A DNA stretch of 64,000 nt from contig NZ_ALOU01000005.1 of the NCBI RefSeq assembly GCF_000292345.1, positions 1 through 64,000 of the forward strand, read 5' to 3'. This DNA comes from Cupriavidus sp. BIS7. GTDB taxonomy: Bacteria > Pseudomonadota > Gammaproteobacteria > Burkholderiales > Burkholderiaceae. This document shows, one piece after another, positions 52,424-61,022 of this stretch. Position numbers and translations under genes: made by a program. Within the stretch, counting starts at the first letter, position 1. Every line of letters starts with the position of its first letter. Under the pieces are notes generated by a model. The model worked only from the letters and a program-made list of their open reading frames with translations. It was not told the origin of the DNA and ran no database searches.

Positions 52424-53343
52424 CGTTTCCGGGCCAGGGGGCACAGCGCGCCGGGATGCTGCACGCGCTGCCCGACCACCCTATCGTCACCCGCACGCTG
52501 GCAGAAGCCAGCGACGTGCTCGGCCACAACGTTCTGCGGCTCGATCACGCGGAACGCCTTGCCTCCACCGTGGCCGTGCAACTGTGCCTGCTGGTTGCCG
52601 GTGTGGCCAGTGCGCGCCATCTGCTCGACAACGGCGATGGCGACACCATGCACGCCGATGGCGTGGCCGGGCTGTCGATCGGTGCGTACGCAGCGGCCGT
52701 GGTGGCCGGTGCGTTGCGGTTCGACGATGCCGTGCGGCTCGTCGCACTACGCGGCAGGCTGATGGAAGAGGCTTTCCCCGCTGGCTATGGCATGACCGCC
52801 ATCCTCGGTCTCGAACGCGGCGCGCTGGAAGCCATCGTCGATGCAGTGCGCGCGCCGGACGTGCCGGTCTACGTGGCCAACTACAACGCCGACGACCAGC
52901 TCGTGATTGCCGGATCGGAGCAAGCCATGGCAAGCGTCTCCGAGCGGGCAATCGCGGCGGGTGCGCGTGCCGCGCAACGCGTGGCGATTGCCGTGCCATC
53001 GCATTGCCCGCTGCTCGACACAGCCGCCGCATTGCTGGCGGAAGCGATTAGCGCCGTAACGGTACGCCGCCCGTCACTGCGCTATTTCAGCGCCAGTGCG
53101 GCACGCGAACTGCGGGACCCGGCACGCATCGCCGACGATCTGGCGCACAACATGGCGCGGCCCGTCCGCTGGCACGAGACGATGCTGCTGGCGCGCGCAT
53201 GCGATATGCGGCTGGCCGTGGAAATGCCACCGGGCAATGTGCTGACGCGCCTGTGCCAGCCGCTGTTTCCGCAGGCCGTGGCTTGCGCAGAGATGCGCAC
53301 AGACAGCGTGCGGTTCATGATGTTGCGCGAGAGCCACGCCTGA
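52408..53343 (+). CDS. mdcH: Malonyl-CoA:acyl carrier protein transacylase MdcH
   Basis: A 311-residue FabD-like transacylase that loads the first malonyl group onto MdcC. The nucleophile motif reads GLSIGAYAAAVV (S90) instead of the usual GHSLGE, as in other MdcH proteins, and FPGQGAQ (residues 7-13) is intact. The chosen ATG overlaps the end of mdcG by 16 bases; a codon 24 bases earlier is in frame. It is the last gene of the operon and converges with an iclR-type gene 90 bases away. Confidence 0.93.
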   Translation: MATLLTFPGQGAQRAGMLHALPDHPIVTRTLAEASDVLGHNVLRLDHAERLASTVAVQLCLLVAGVASARHLLDNGDGDTMHADGVAGLSIGAYAAAVVAGALRFDDAVRLVALRGRLMEEAFPAGYGMTAILGLERGALEAIVDAVRAPDVPVYVANYNADDQLVIAGSEQAMASVSERAIAAGARAAQRVAIAVPSHCPLLDTAAALLAEAISAVTVRRPSLRYFSASAARELRDPARIADDLAHNMARPVRWHETMLLARACDMRLAVEMPPGNVLTRLCQPLFPQAVACAEMRTDSVRFMMLRESHA

Positions 53344-53433
53344 GCGGCCTGCAGTGGCGCGAGATCGCAAGACGCAGATCGCTGGGGCGAGCGGGGGCGG
53401 TAGCGCCCGAAGTACCCGGCGTTGCTTCGGCGA

Positions 53434-54240
53434 CTATGACGCTTCCGGCTGGGCTGCCTGAAACGCCGCGCCGATATCGGCGGCCAGCTTCATCAAATGC
53501 GGCGCCAGTTCTCGTGATGCTTCCCGGATCGAGGCCCGGGTGGACAGGCTGACGTTCAGCACATGCACGGGAAAGTGGCCAAGCTGCAACGGCGTGGACA
53601 TCGCCATGACCTCCGGCTGCCAGCTTGCGATGCACCATCCATGGCGCTGCACGTGTGCCACGGCCGCGTGAATCTGCGCCTCGAGTTCCTGCCAGTGCGC
53701 GAAGCGCCCCGAAAAATGCGTCATCAGCGCGTCACGCTCCGGCTCGGGCGCCACGGCCAGCCACGCGCGGCCAAGCGATGTGAGTGCCATTGGCACGCGC
53801 TGCCCCGCCACCACGGTACGCAATGACACCTTGCGGCTGTAGCGGATCGATTCCAGATAGACCATTTCGTCGCGGTCCGCCATTGCCAGGCCGACGTTGA
53901 GATGCTCTGCCTGCGCCAGTTCCCGCATCAAGGGCGCCGCCACCTGCAGCACGGTGGAGCCGCCACGCATGGCGTGAGCAAGGCTCAAGACCGGCGCGCC
54001 CAGCCGGTAGGCACGCAAGGCCGCGTCGTATTGCAGGAAACCGGATTCGACCAGGCTTTGCGTCAGCCGGCTGACCGTCGAGCGCGCCAGGCCGGTGCGC
54101 TCGGCAAGCTCGCCATTGCCAAGCACCTCGGAGCCGGGCCGGAACGCGCGCAGGATCTCGATGCCGCGTTCGAGCGAACGGTTGGCCTGGGTGCCTTCCG
54201 GGCGGCCACGCGCCCGGATGTTCGCATCGTTTGAATCCAT
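53434..54240 (-). CDS. IclR family transcriptional regulator
   Basis: A 268-residue regulator with a winged helix at residues about 37-70 (GNGELAERTGLARSTVSRL) and an IclR effector domain (MVYLESIRYSRKVSLRTVVAG, GRAWLAVAP). It is more similar in pattern to the IclR at 8204-9010 than to the LysR and GntR proteins here, though from a different cluster. The ATG at 54240 is chosen over an upstream codon because the family begins near it. It follows the acyl-CoA ligase gene with a 130-base gap and probably controls that gene set. A TTCCA/TGGAA element at 58399-58439 is a candidate target. Confidence 0.9.
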   Translation of the reverse strand: MDSNDANIRARGRPEGTQANRSLERGIEILRAFRPGSEVLGNGELAERTGLARSTVSRLTQSLVESGFLQYDAALRAYRLGAPVLSLAHAMRGGSTVLQVAAPLMRELAQAEHLNVGLAMADRDEMVYLESIRYSRKVSLRTVVAGQRVPMALTSLGRAWLAVAPEPERDALMTHFSGRFAHWQELEAQIHAAVAHVQRHGWCIASWQPEVMAMSTPLQLGHFPVHVLNVSLSTRASIREASRELAPHLMKLAADIGAAFQAAQPEAS

Positions 54241-54370
54241 CGATTCAGGACCCGGTGAGCATGTCCATCGACGCACCGAAGCGCCCCAGCCCCGCCAGCC
54301 GCCTCACAAGAGCATCACTCTCCCGCGCCGTTACGGCATCCGCTGCGCACACGTCCACCCTGCCTCCTTT

Positions 54371-56503
54371 TTACGTTCCTATCACTGCCACACCGTCTGC
54401 CGCCCGCACCCCTTGGCCGGCAGGCAGCACGAACAACGGGTTGATTTCCGCCTCGACCAGCCGTGGACCCAAGGCCGCGGTCATCGACGAGAACGCCACG
54501 ATAGCATCCGCCAGCGCGTCCACGTCGCCTTTCGGTCGCCCGCGATAGCCATCGAGCAGCGGCCATGTCTTCAGTTCCCTGATCATCGACAACGCTTCGT
54601 CGCGCGTCAGCCCGCCGGAAGGCGGCAACAGTCGCATGGTGGTGTCCTGGAACAGTTCCGCGGTGACGCCGCCCATGCCCAGCAGAATTGCGGTGCCAAG
54701 CGCATCACGGTGCATGCCGACGATCATCTCGACGCCGCCGCTCACCATTTCCTGAACGAGGTACCGTTCGGGAGCGCTGCCGGTATGCCGCAGCACGTTG
54801 CTGCGCATCGCGTCGAGCCGCATGGCGATGTCGTCCGGCGCGACGTTGACCGCGACGCCGCCGACGTCGCTCTTGTGCGTCACCGTCGACGACAGCATCT
54901 TCAGCACCACGCGATCGCCCAGATCCTGTGCGGCAGCAATGGCTTGCGCCGTATCTGCAACGATCGACTCGCGCACACCGGGCACACCGAAGCGCGCGAA
55001 CAGTGCCTTGGCGGCAGCCTCGTCGAGCGATCCGGGTGCGATATCCGATGTATCGACATCATGCTGCAGCGGCGCTGCCACGACGGTCGGCACGGGCCGG
55101 GCCGCCGCCAGCATCGCGCCAAACGCCACCGCGCAACTCTCCGGCGCGCTGAATGCCGGCACGCCGCGCTGGTTGAGCACCGCGGCCACCTGCGGTGCGT
55201 GCGGGCTCACATAGGCCAGTACCGGCTTGTCGCTCTCGGGCAGGCAGTCGTGGATCGCGTCGGCCATCAGGCCGGGCATCGCCAGGCCGGAGGAGCCGAC
55301 GATGATCGCCACTGCGTCGTAGCTTGGGCTGGCCAGCAGCGCCCGGATCGCGCCGCGCAGCAGATCGGGCTGCAGGCCCGCCAACGTGACGTCGATCGGA
55401 TTGCGATCGAGTGCGGCATGATCGCCGGTCTGCAGCGCCCGCAGCTTTGCGGCCGTAGCGTCGTCTGGTGGCGGTGTTTCGAAACCGGACACGCCCAGCG
55501 CATCGGAGACGAGCGTGCCCGCGCCGCCCGTGGAGGTCAGCACTGCCACACGTTTGCCGTGCAGCGAACGTCGCGTGGCCAACGCCGCCGGTATATCGAT
55601 CAGGTCCGAGAATGTCTGCGCGCGGATCACGCCCACCTGCCGGAACAGCGCGTCATACATGCGATCGGCGCCGGCCATGGCCCCCGTGTGCGACACGGCC
55701 GCGCGCGCCCCGGCCTCCGAGCGGCCGATCTTGAACGCCACCACCGGCTTGCCCGCAGCGGCCGCCTTCAGCGCGGCGGACCGGAACCTGGCGGGATCGC
55801 GCACGCTTTCCACGTACAGCGCGATCACGCGCGTGGCCGGGTCGTCGGCCAGGTACGCAATGAAATCTGCCAGGTCGAGGTCCGCCTCGTTACTGGTCGA
55901 GATCAGCTTGGACAGGCCGATGCCGCGCGCCGCTGCCCGCGACAGCAGCGCCCCGAGGATGCCCCCGCTTTGCGAGACCACGCCGATGCTGCCGGCCGGG
56001 AAATGGTCCATCTCCAGCGCACCGCTTGCGGAGAGCGGGATGCGATCGGTCAGGTTGACCAGGCCGATCGTGTTCGGCCCAAGCAGGCGCATGCTGCCGG
56101 CCGCCTCGATCAGCTCCGCCTGACGACGCGCGCCCTCGGCACCGGTTTCGGTGTAGCCGCTTGCCAGCACGATAGCCGCCCCGGTGCCGCGTGCGGCGAG
56201 TTCGCGCACGGCCACATGTGCGCGCTCGGCGCCAAGCAGCACGATGCCGACATCGGGCACCTCGGGCAGCGAACCGATATCTGGATAGCAGCGGATGCCG
56301 CCGATCGCATCGACCTTCGGGTTCACCGGATAAATTGCGCCGTCAAACCCGTGTCGGGTCAGGTAGGACACCGGACGGCCGGCGGTCTTGTTCGGATCGG
56401 CGGAAGCGCCGATCACGGCCACGCTGCGCGGCCTGACCAGGCGCGAGATGGCATCGACGGCATCGGTCGCATCAGTCGCCAGGGCATGGGAAGAAGTGGT
56501 CAT
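54371..56503 (-). CDS. NDP-forming acyl-CoA ligase (acetate-CoA ligase family)
   Basis: A 710-residue ligase with the same domain order as the one at 6013-8124: CoA-binding domain (VRPRSVAVIGASADPNKTAG), succinyl-CoA ligase-like region with phosphohistidine SHTGAMAGADRMY (H272), and ATP-grasp domain (SDVGGVAVNVAPDDIA, then EMVSGGVEMIVGMHRDALG). It forms an acyl-CoA from a free acid and ATP. It is seven bases before the enoyl-CoA hydratase stop region, in the same direction, so they are cotranscribed. The acid probably comes from the amidase downstream in transcription order from the D-serine dehydratase end. Confidence 0.92.
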   Translation of the reverse strand: MTTSSHALATDATDAVDAISRLVRPRSVAVIGASADPNKTAGRPVSYLTRHGFDGAIYPVNPKVDAIGGIRCYPDIGSLPEVPDVGIVLLGAERAHVAVRELAARGTGAAIVLASGYTETGAEGARRQAELIEAAGSMRLLGPNTIGLVNLTDRIPLSASGALEMDHFPAGSIGVVSQSGGILGALLSRAAARGIGLSKLISTSNEADLDLADFIAYLADDPATRVIALYVESVRDPARFRSAALKAAAAGKPVVAFKIGRSEAGARAAVSHTGAMAGADRMYDALFRQVGVIRAQTFSDLIDIPAALATRRSLHGKRVAVLTSTGGAGTLVSDALGVSGFETPPPDDATAAKLRALQTGDHAALDRNPIDVTLAGLQPDLLRGAIRALLASPSYDAVAIIVGSSGLAMPGLMADAIHDCLPESDKPVLAYVSPHAPQVAAVLNQRGVPAFSAPESCAVAFGAMLAAARPVPTVVAAPLQHDVDTSDIAPGSLDEAAAKALFARFGVPGVRESIVADTAQAIAAAQDLGDRVVLKMLSSTVTHKSDVGGVAVNVAPDDIAMRLDAMRSNVLRHTGSAPERYLVQEMVSGGVEMIVGMHRDALGTAILLGMGGVTAELFQDTTMRLLPPSGGLTRDEALSMIRELKTWPLLDGYRGRPKGDVDALADAIVAFSSMTAALGPRLVEAEINPLFVLPAGQGVRAADGVAVIGT

Positions 56504-56509
56504 GATGTC

Positions 56510-57310
56510 TCAGCCCTTCGCCACCGCGGCCTTGGCCAGGAACGCCAGGACCGACTCCCGGTGTTCGCTGCTCGTATAGCAGATGCCCTGGGCCTGGCTG
56601 CCCTGCGCGAATACCTGGTCGGCAGTCAGCTCGAAGGTCTGGTTCAGGATGGTTTTACCTAGCGCAAGTGCCGTCGCCGAGCCCTTAGACAGCTCGGCCG
56701 CCCACGTCACGGCCTCGGTCAGCAGCGTATCTGGCGATGTGCTGAGCCGGTCGGCAATGCCGAGTTTCAGCGCCTCGTCGGCTTCCACCTTGCGGCCGCT
56801 GAAGATCAGTTCCTTCGCCGTGGCCAGGCTGGTACGGCGCGGCAGGAAGTACATACCGCCGCCATCGGGAATCAGTCCGCGATGGATGTAGGACCACGTG
56901 AAGCTGGCCGACGCCGAGGCGATCACGAAATCGCAGGCCATTGCCAGATCCGCGCCCAGCCCGTTCGCACCGCCGTTGACCGCGGCGATCACGGGCTTTG
57001 GCATGCCGTGCAGCAACGCCACCGAATGATGCACACGCTGCTGGCGCGTCCAGCCATTGAAGCCCACCTCGCCCGGCGGCGCGTCCATGCGGCGCTGCAT
57101 GCCGGCCACGTCGCCGCCTGCGCAGAAGCCCTTGCCGTTGCCGGTCAGCACCAGCGCCCGGATCTCGCGATCGGCCGTCACACGCTCCAGTGCGTCGATC
57201 AGTTCGGTGCGCATGTCATCGCTGATGGCGTTGCGCTTCTCGGGACGGTTCAGCGTCAGTACGGCAACGCCGTCACGCACGTCGAGTTGAATCAGGGAGT
57301 ATTCGTTCAT
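56510..57310 (-). CDS. Enoyl-CoA hydratase/isomerase family protein
   Basis: A 266-residue crotonase-family protein. The oxyanion loop is FCAGGDVAGMQ, and the substrate loop ANGLGADLAMACDF and RGLIPDGGGMYFLPRR carries an aspartate where hydratases have the second glutamate, a pattern of isomerases such as PaaG. It may therefore act as an enoyl-CoA isomerase or hydratase of an unsaturated acyl-CoA. It is cotranscribed with the ligase (seven bases) and with the Bug gene (28 bases). The substrate is probably the product of the ligase. Confidence 0.9.
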   Translation of the reverse strand: MNEYSLIQLDVRDGVAVLTLNRPEKRNAISDDMRTELIDALERVTADREIRALVLTGNGKGFCAGGDVAGMQRRMDAPPGEVGFNGWTRQQRVHHSVALLHGMPKPVIAAVNGGANGLGADLAMACDFVIASASASFTWSYIHRGLIPDGGGMYFLPRRTSLATAKELIFSGRKVEADEALKLGIADRLSTSPDTLLTEAVTWAAELSKGSATALALGKTILNQTFELTADQVFAQGSQAQGICYTSSEHRESVLAFLAKAAVAKG

Positions 57311-57338
57311 GTTGGAAATATCGGTGATGCGATGATGT

Positions 57339-58337
57339 TCAGTTCAGGGTGATCTTTGCGTCCTTGACGACCTTGCCCCAGCGCGCTTCCTCGCCACGCA
57401 CGTAGCGGCCAAGCTCTTCGGGCGAGCCGGGGCTGACGATCAGCCCCTCCGATTCGGCCCGCTTGCGAAATGCCTCGGCGGTCACGGCTTTCTTCGCAGC
57501 GGCATTCAGCCGCGCGATCACCGGCGCCGGCGTGCCGGCCGGCACGAACAACGCGTACCAGCTCTCGGCCACATAGCCCGGCACGCCGCTTTCCGCGATG
57601 GTTGGCACCTTGGCCAGGTCGGCGCTCGTCGAGCGTTGTGCGGTGGTCACGCCGAGCGCGCGCAGCTTGCCGGATTCAAGCAGGTTGCCGACGGCCGACG
57701 CCGTGGCGAACATCAGGTCCACCTGTCCGCCGAGCAGGTCGGTGATGGCGGGCCCGGCGCCCTTGTAGGGAATGTGATTGAGATCGACCCCGGCCAGGCT
57801 CTTGAACAACTCACCGGCCAGATGCGCCGATGTGCCGGGGCCTTGCGACGCGAACGAGATTTGGCCCGGCCTGGCCTTCGCCGCATGAATCACATCCTGA
57901 ACGGACTTGTATGGGCTGTTGGCCCGCACCACCAGCACGTTGGGCGAGCGCCCGACGAGCACCACAGGCGCGAAGGCCTTGTCGGTCTCATAGGGCAGTT
58001 TTGGCTGCAGGCTGGGATTCACCGCGTGTGCGAACGTCGCCATCACGAGCGTGTAGCCGTCCGGCGCGCTCTTGGCCACGTTGTCGGTGCCGATGATCGT
58101 GCCGGCGCCCGGGCGGTTGTCGATCACCACGGGCTGGCCGAGGTCCTGGGCCATTGCCATGCCCATCGCCCGCGCGATCAGGTCGGTACCGCCACCCGGC
58201 GAGAATGGCACGACGATGCGGATCGGCTTGTCGGGATAAGCCGCATGCGCATCTGATGGGGAAATCGAAGCAAGTACGGCGCAAGGGATGGCGAATGCCG
58301 CCAGCCATCGCGTCGCCCGGGATGTAAGGGTAGCCAC
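57339..58337 (-). CDS. Bug/TctC family tripartite tricarboxylate-type receptor
   Basis: A 332-residue periplasmic receptor with a signal peptide (LAAFAIPCAVLASISPSDAHA) followed by YPDKPIRIVVPFSPGGGTD, then DNRPGAGTIIGTDNVAKSAP and DGYTLVMATF. The start codon is a GTG at 58337, preceded by AGGAGACACCC. It is transcribed with the enoyl-CoA hydratase and ligase. A perfect 18-bp hairpin lies upstream (58399-58439). A second Bug is in the same cluster (60011-60991), so the cluster may take up two ligands. Confidence 0.9.
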   Translation of the reverse strand: MATLTSRATRWLAAFAIPCAVLASISPSDAHAAYPDKPIRIVVPFSPGGGTDLIARAMGMAMAQDLGQPVVIDNRPGAGTIIGTDNVAKSAPDGYTLVMATFAHAVNPSLQPKLPYETDKAFAPVVLVGRSPNVLVVRANSPYKSVQDVIHAAKARPGQISFASQGPGTSAHLAGELFKSLAGVDLNHIPYKGAGPAITDLLGGQVDLMFATASAVGNLLESGKLRALGVTTAQRSTSADLAKVPTIAESGVPGYVAESWYALFVPAGTPAPVIARLNAAAKKAVTAEAFRKRAESEGLIVSPGSPEELGRYVRGEEARWGKVVKDAKITLN

Positions 58338-58398
58338 GGGTGTCTCCTGTCAGTGTTGTGATGACGCTGACAGCAGAGTAGGCCGAAGGCTGGCCTGA

Positions 58399-58439
58399 TG
58401 CAGCCGGTCAATTCCACTCAATGGAATTGACCGGCTGCA
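58399..58439. repeat. Perfect 18-bp stem with 5-base loop between amidase and Bug genes
   Basis: The arms 58399-58416 and 58422-58439 are exact reverse complements around CTCAA. The centre reads TTCCA-ctcaa-TGGAA, a style often bound by IclR proteins, and an IclR gene belongs to this cluster. It is also a very stable mRNA hairpin. There is no T-tract. Confidence 0.75.
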
Positions 58440-58468
58440 GGAATATAGCCTCTATCCGGCTTGTACCC

Positions 58469-59995
58469 CTAAACCGCGGAAGCCTCGCCGCCAGACTTCA
58501 CCTTCGCGTCCAGCACGGGTGGTGCCGTCACGATCGATGTCAGGGCCGGTTCGGCCGGCTTCAGCGCGTCCAGATCGGGCAGCGGCCGGCGCAACGCCGG
58601 GATTGCCGCAAACGCCTGCTCCATCGCATGCGCCACGCCGAGCGTTTCATGGTCCTTGCGGAACCCGCCGACGATCTGCAATCCGAACGGCATGTTGGCA
58701 TGGTCGCGCCCGCACGGCAGCGACAGCGCCGGATGCGTGGTCAGCGTCACGACGTAGGTCAGCGACAGCCAGCGATAGTAGTTCTCCTGCCTCACGCCGT
58801 TGATCGACTCCGCGTACAGCGATGTCCACGGGAACGGCGACACCGGCGTGGTTGGCGAAAGGATCACGTCGTAGTCGCGGTAAATCTGCTGGAAGCGCTG
58901 CAGGATGCGGGTCTGCTCGGCCTGCGCCCACGCGCTGTCCAGCAGTGACATGCGCGCACCCATCTCGTAATTGGCACGCGTGTTCGGCCCAAGCTGCGAC
59001 GGATCGCGCTCGTAAGCCTCGCGCATACCCGCGACGAAGCTCTCCGCGCGCAGTACGTCGAAGCAGCGGTGCACATCGCCCAGGTCGATCCGCATCTCGT
59101 CGCAACTGCGGAACAGGTGGCGCATCGCCGCGATCTTCTTGCGGAACGTGTCGCGGATACCGTCGTCAACGTCGCAGCAGCCGAAGTCCTCGGTGTAGCA
59201 AACCCGCAGGCTGCCCAGGTCCACGGGCAGCGGCGTCAGGAACGATAGCGGATCGAGCGGATAGGTCAGCGGATCTCCGGCGGACACCCCTGCCGAGGCT
59301 GCCAGTTGCAGGCAGGCGTCGGCCACGGTGCGGCCCATCGGCCCGACCACCGAGATCGGCGTCCAGCCAAGCAGCTTGCGCGAACTTGGCACCACGCCGG
59401 GTGACGGACGAAATCCCACCACGCCGCACTTGGCGGCCGGAATGCGTAACGAACCGCCGGTATCGGAGCCGGTACAGACCGGCAGCAGATCCGCCGCCAG
59501 CGCTGCCGCGGAGCCGCCCGAAGACCCGCCCGCATTGAGATTGGGATCGAACGGATTGCCCGTGGCGCCCCACACGGCATTGCGTGAATTCGCCCCGGCG
59601 CCCATTTCGGGAATATTGGTCTTGCCCGCCACGATCGCGCCGGCCGCGCGCAGGCGCGCCACCAGCACGTTGTCTTCGGCCGGCACATTGTCGCGGTACA
59701 GCGGCGAACCATAAGTCGTCAGCAGGCCTGCCGTGGCTTCCAGGTCCTTTACGCCGAGCGGCAAGCCGTGCAGCAGGCCAAGCGGCCTGCCATCGAGCAC
59801 GGCGCGTTCGGCGGCCCGTGCTTCATCGCGCGCCCGTTCGAAACATGTGGCAGTTATCGCGTTCAGGAACGGGTTGACGCGCTCAATCCGCGCGATGCAC
59901 GCGTCGAGCAGTTCAACCGGCGATATCTCCTTGCTGCCGATCATGCGGCGCAGTTCCACCGCCGAGTGCGCAACCAATGCTGCCTTGGCATCCAT
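58469..59995 (-). CDS. Amidase (amidase signature family)
   Basis: A 508-residue amidase with the full Ser-cisSer-Lys triad: K83 in GVKDLEATAG, the GGSSGGS run (residues 156-162) and nucleophile S182 in GSDTGGSLRIPA. It hydrolyses amides to acids and ammonia. Its substrate range cannot be read. It is between two Bug genes on the minus strand, 15 bases after the second, and probably releases the acid used by the acyl-CoA ligase. It is separated from the downstream Bug gene by the hairpin at 58399-58439. Confidence 0.93.
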   Translation of the reverse strand: MDAKAALVAHSAVELRRMIGSKEISPVELLDACIARIERVNPFLNAITATCFERARDEARAAERAVLDGRPLGLLHGLPLGVKDLEATAGLLTTYGSPLYRDNVPAEDNVLVARLRAAGAIVAGKTNIPEMGAGANSRNAVWGATGNPFDPNLNAGGSSGGSAAALAADLLPVCTGSDTGGSLRIPAAKCGVVGFRPSPGVVPSSRKLLGWTPISVVGPMGRTVADACLQLAASAGVSAGDPLTYPLDPLSFLTPLPVDLGSLRVCYTEDFGCCDVDDGIRDTFRKKIAAMRHLFRSCDEMRIDLGDVHRCFDVLRAESFVAGMREAYERDPSQLGPNTRANYEMGARMSLLDSAWAQAEQTRILQRFQQIYRDYDVILSPTTPVSPFPWTSLYAESINGVRQENYYRWLSLTYVVTLTTHPALSLPCGRDHANMPFGLQIVGGFRKDHETLGVAHAMEQAFAAIPALRRPLPDLDALKPAEPALTSIVTAPPVLDAKVKSGGEASAV

Positions 59996-60010
59996 ATATC
60001 GATCCCCCGA

Positions 60011-60991
60011 TCATTCGGCCGTGATGTTGGCGCGCTGCGCCGTGGCGCGCATCAGCGGCAGTTCTTTGGCAATCTGCGCGGCAACCGCAGCCCCGTTGCC
60101 GTCGAGCGGCTCGAACCCGGCGGCCAGCAACTGCTTGCGCGTGTCGGGATCGGCCATCACGTCAGCCAGTGCGCGTTCAAGCTTCTGCCTGACGTCGGCC
60201 GGCAGGCCGCGCGGCGCCACCACGGCAAGCCAGGTGTCCGCATCGATGCCGGGGAAGCCGGATTCTGCTGCAGTCGGCACATCGGGCAACAGCATCGAGC
60301 GCTTCGCCGTGGTTACCGCTATCGCCTTGACCTTGCCGGCTTTCACCTGTGGAATCGCCGCCGCCACCGTGTCGATCGAGAACGGAATCTGTCCGCCGAT
60401 CAGGTCGGTCATTGCCGGTGAACTGCCCTTGTATGGCACGTGCAGCAGCTTGACACCCGCGAGATTGAACAGCATTTCCCCCGCGAACTGCGCCGTGGTG
60501 CCCGTGCCGAACGATCCGTACGAGTACTTGCCGGGCGCCGCCCGCATGGCGGCCACGAACTGCTTGAGGTTGTTGACCGGCACATCCTTGTTGGCCAGCA
60601 GGATCAGGCCCGTGCGGGCAGTAAAGCCAATCGGCTCGAAGCTCTTGACGGGATCGTACGGCAGCTTGGCGTGAATCGCCGGATTGACCGTGAACGTGGT
60701 GCCGGAGCTGGCCAGCAGCGTGTATCCATCCGGCGTGGCCTTGGCGACGTAGCTGGCGCCAACGATCGTGCCTGCCCCCGGACGATTGTCTATCACCACG
60801 GTCTGGCCGAGTTTGTCGCCGAGCTTCTTGCCGACCAGGCGCCCGATGACATCGGTGGCGCCGCCCGGCGGGAACGGGATCACAAGCTGGATCGGCTTGG
60901 ACGGAAAGGTATCCGCCATCGCCGCACTGCCGCCGAGCGCGAGACCGCATGCCAGTCCAACCCGGGCGAACCTGAAAAACGAACAAGTCAT
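60011..60991 (-). CDS. Bug/TctC family tripartite tricarboxylate-type receptor
   Basis: A 326-residue periplasmic receptor. The signal region is VGLACGLALGGSAAMA, then FPSKPIQLVIPFPPGGATD, DNRPGAGTIVGASYVAKATP and DGYTLLASSG. The ATG at 60991 follows GGAGC and is preferred to earlier codons. It is 15 bases before the amidase start and 31 bases after dsdA, so it belongs to the same operon. It probably captures the amide or an amino acid amide. Confidence 0.9.
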   Translation of the reverse strand: MTCSFFRFARVGLACGLALGGSAAMADTFPSKPIQLVIPFPPGGATDVIGRLVGKKLGDKLGQTVVIDNRPGAGTIVGASYVAKATPDGYTLLASSGTTFTVNPAIHAKLPYDPVKSFEPIGFTARTGLILLANKDVPVNNLKQFVAAMRAAPGKYSYGSFGTGTTAQFAGEMLFNLAGVKLLHVPYKGSSPAMTDLIGGQIPFSIDTVAAAIPQVKAGKVKAIAVTTAKRSMLLPDVPTAAESGFPGIDADTWLAVVAPRGLPADVRQKLERALADVMADPDTRKQLLAAGFEPLDGNGAAVAAQIAKELPLMRATAQRANITAE

Positions 60992-61022
60992 GGTGAAGCT
61001 CCGTACGATGCAATCGATCAAA

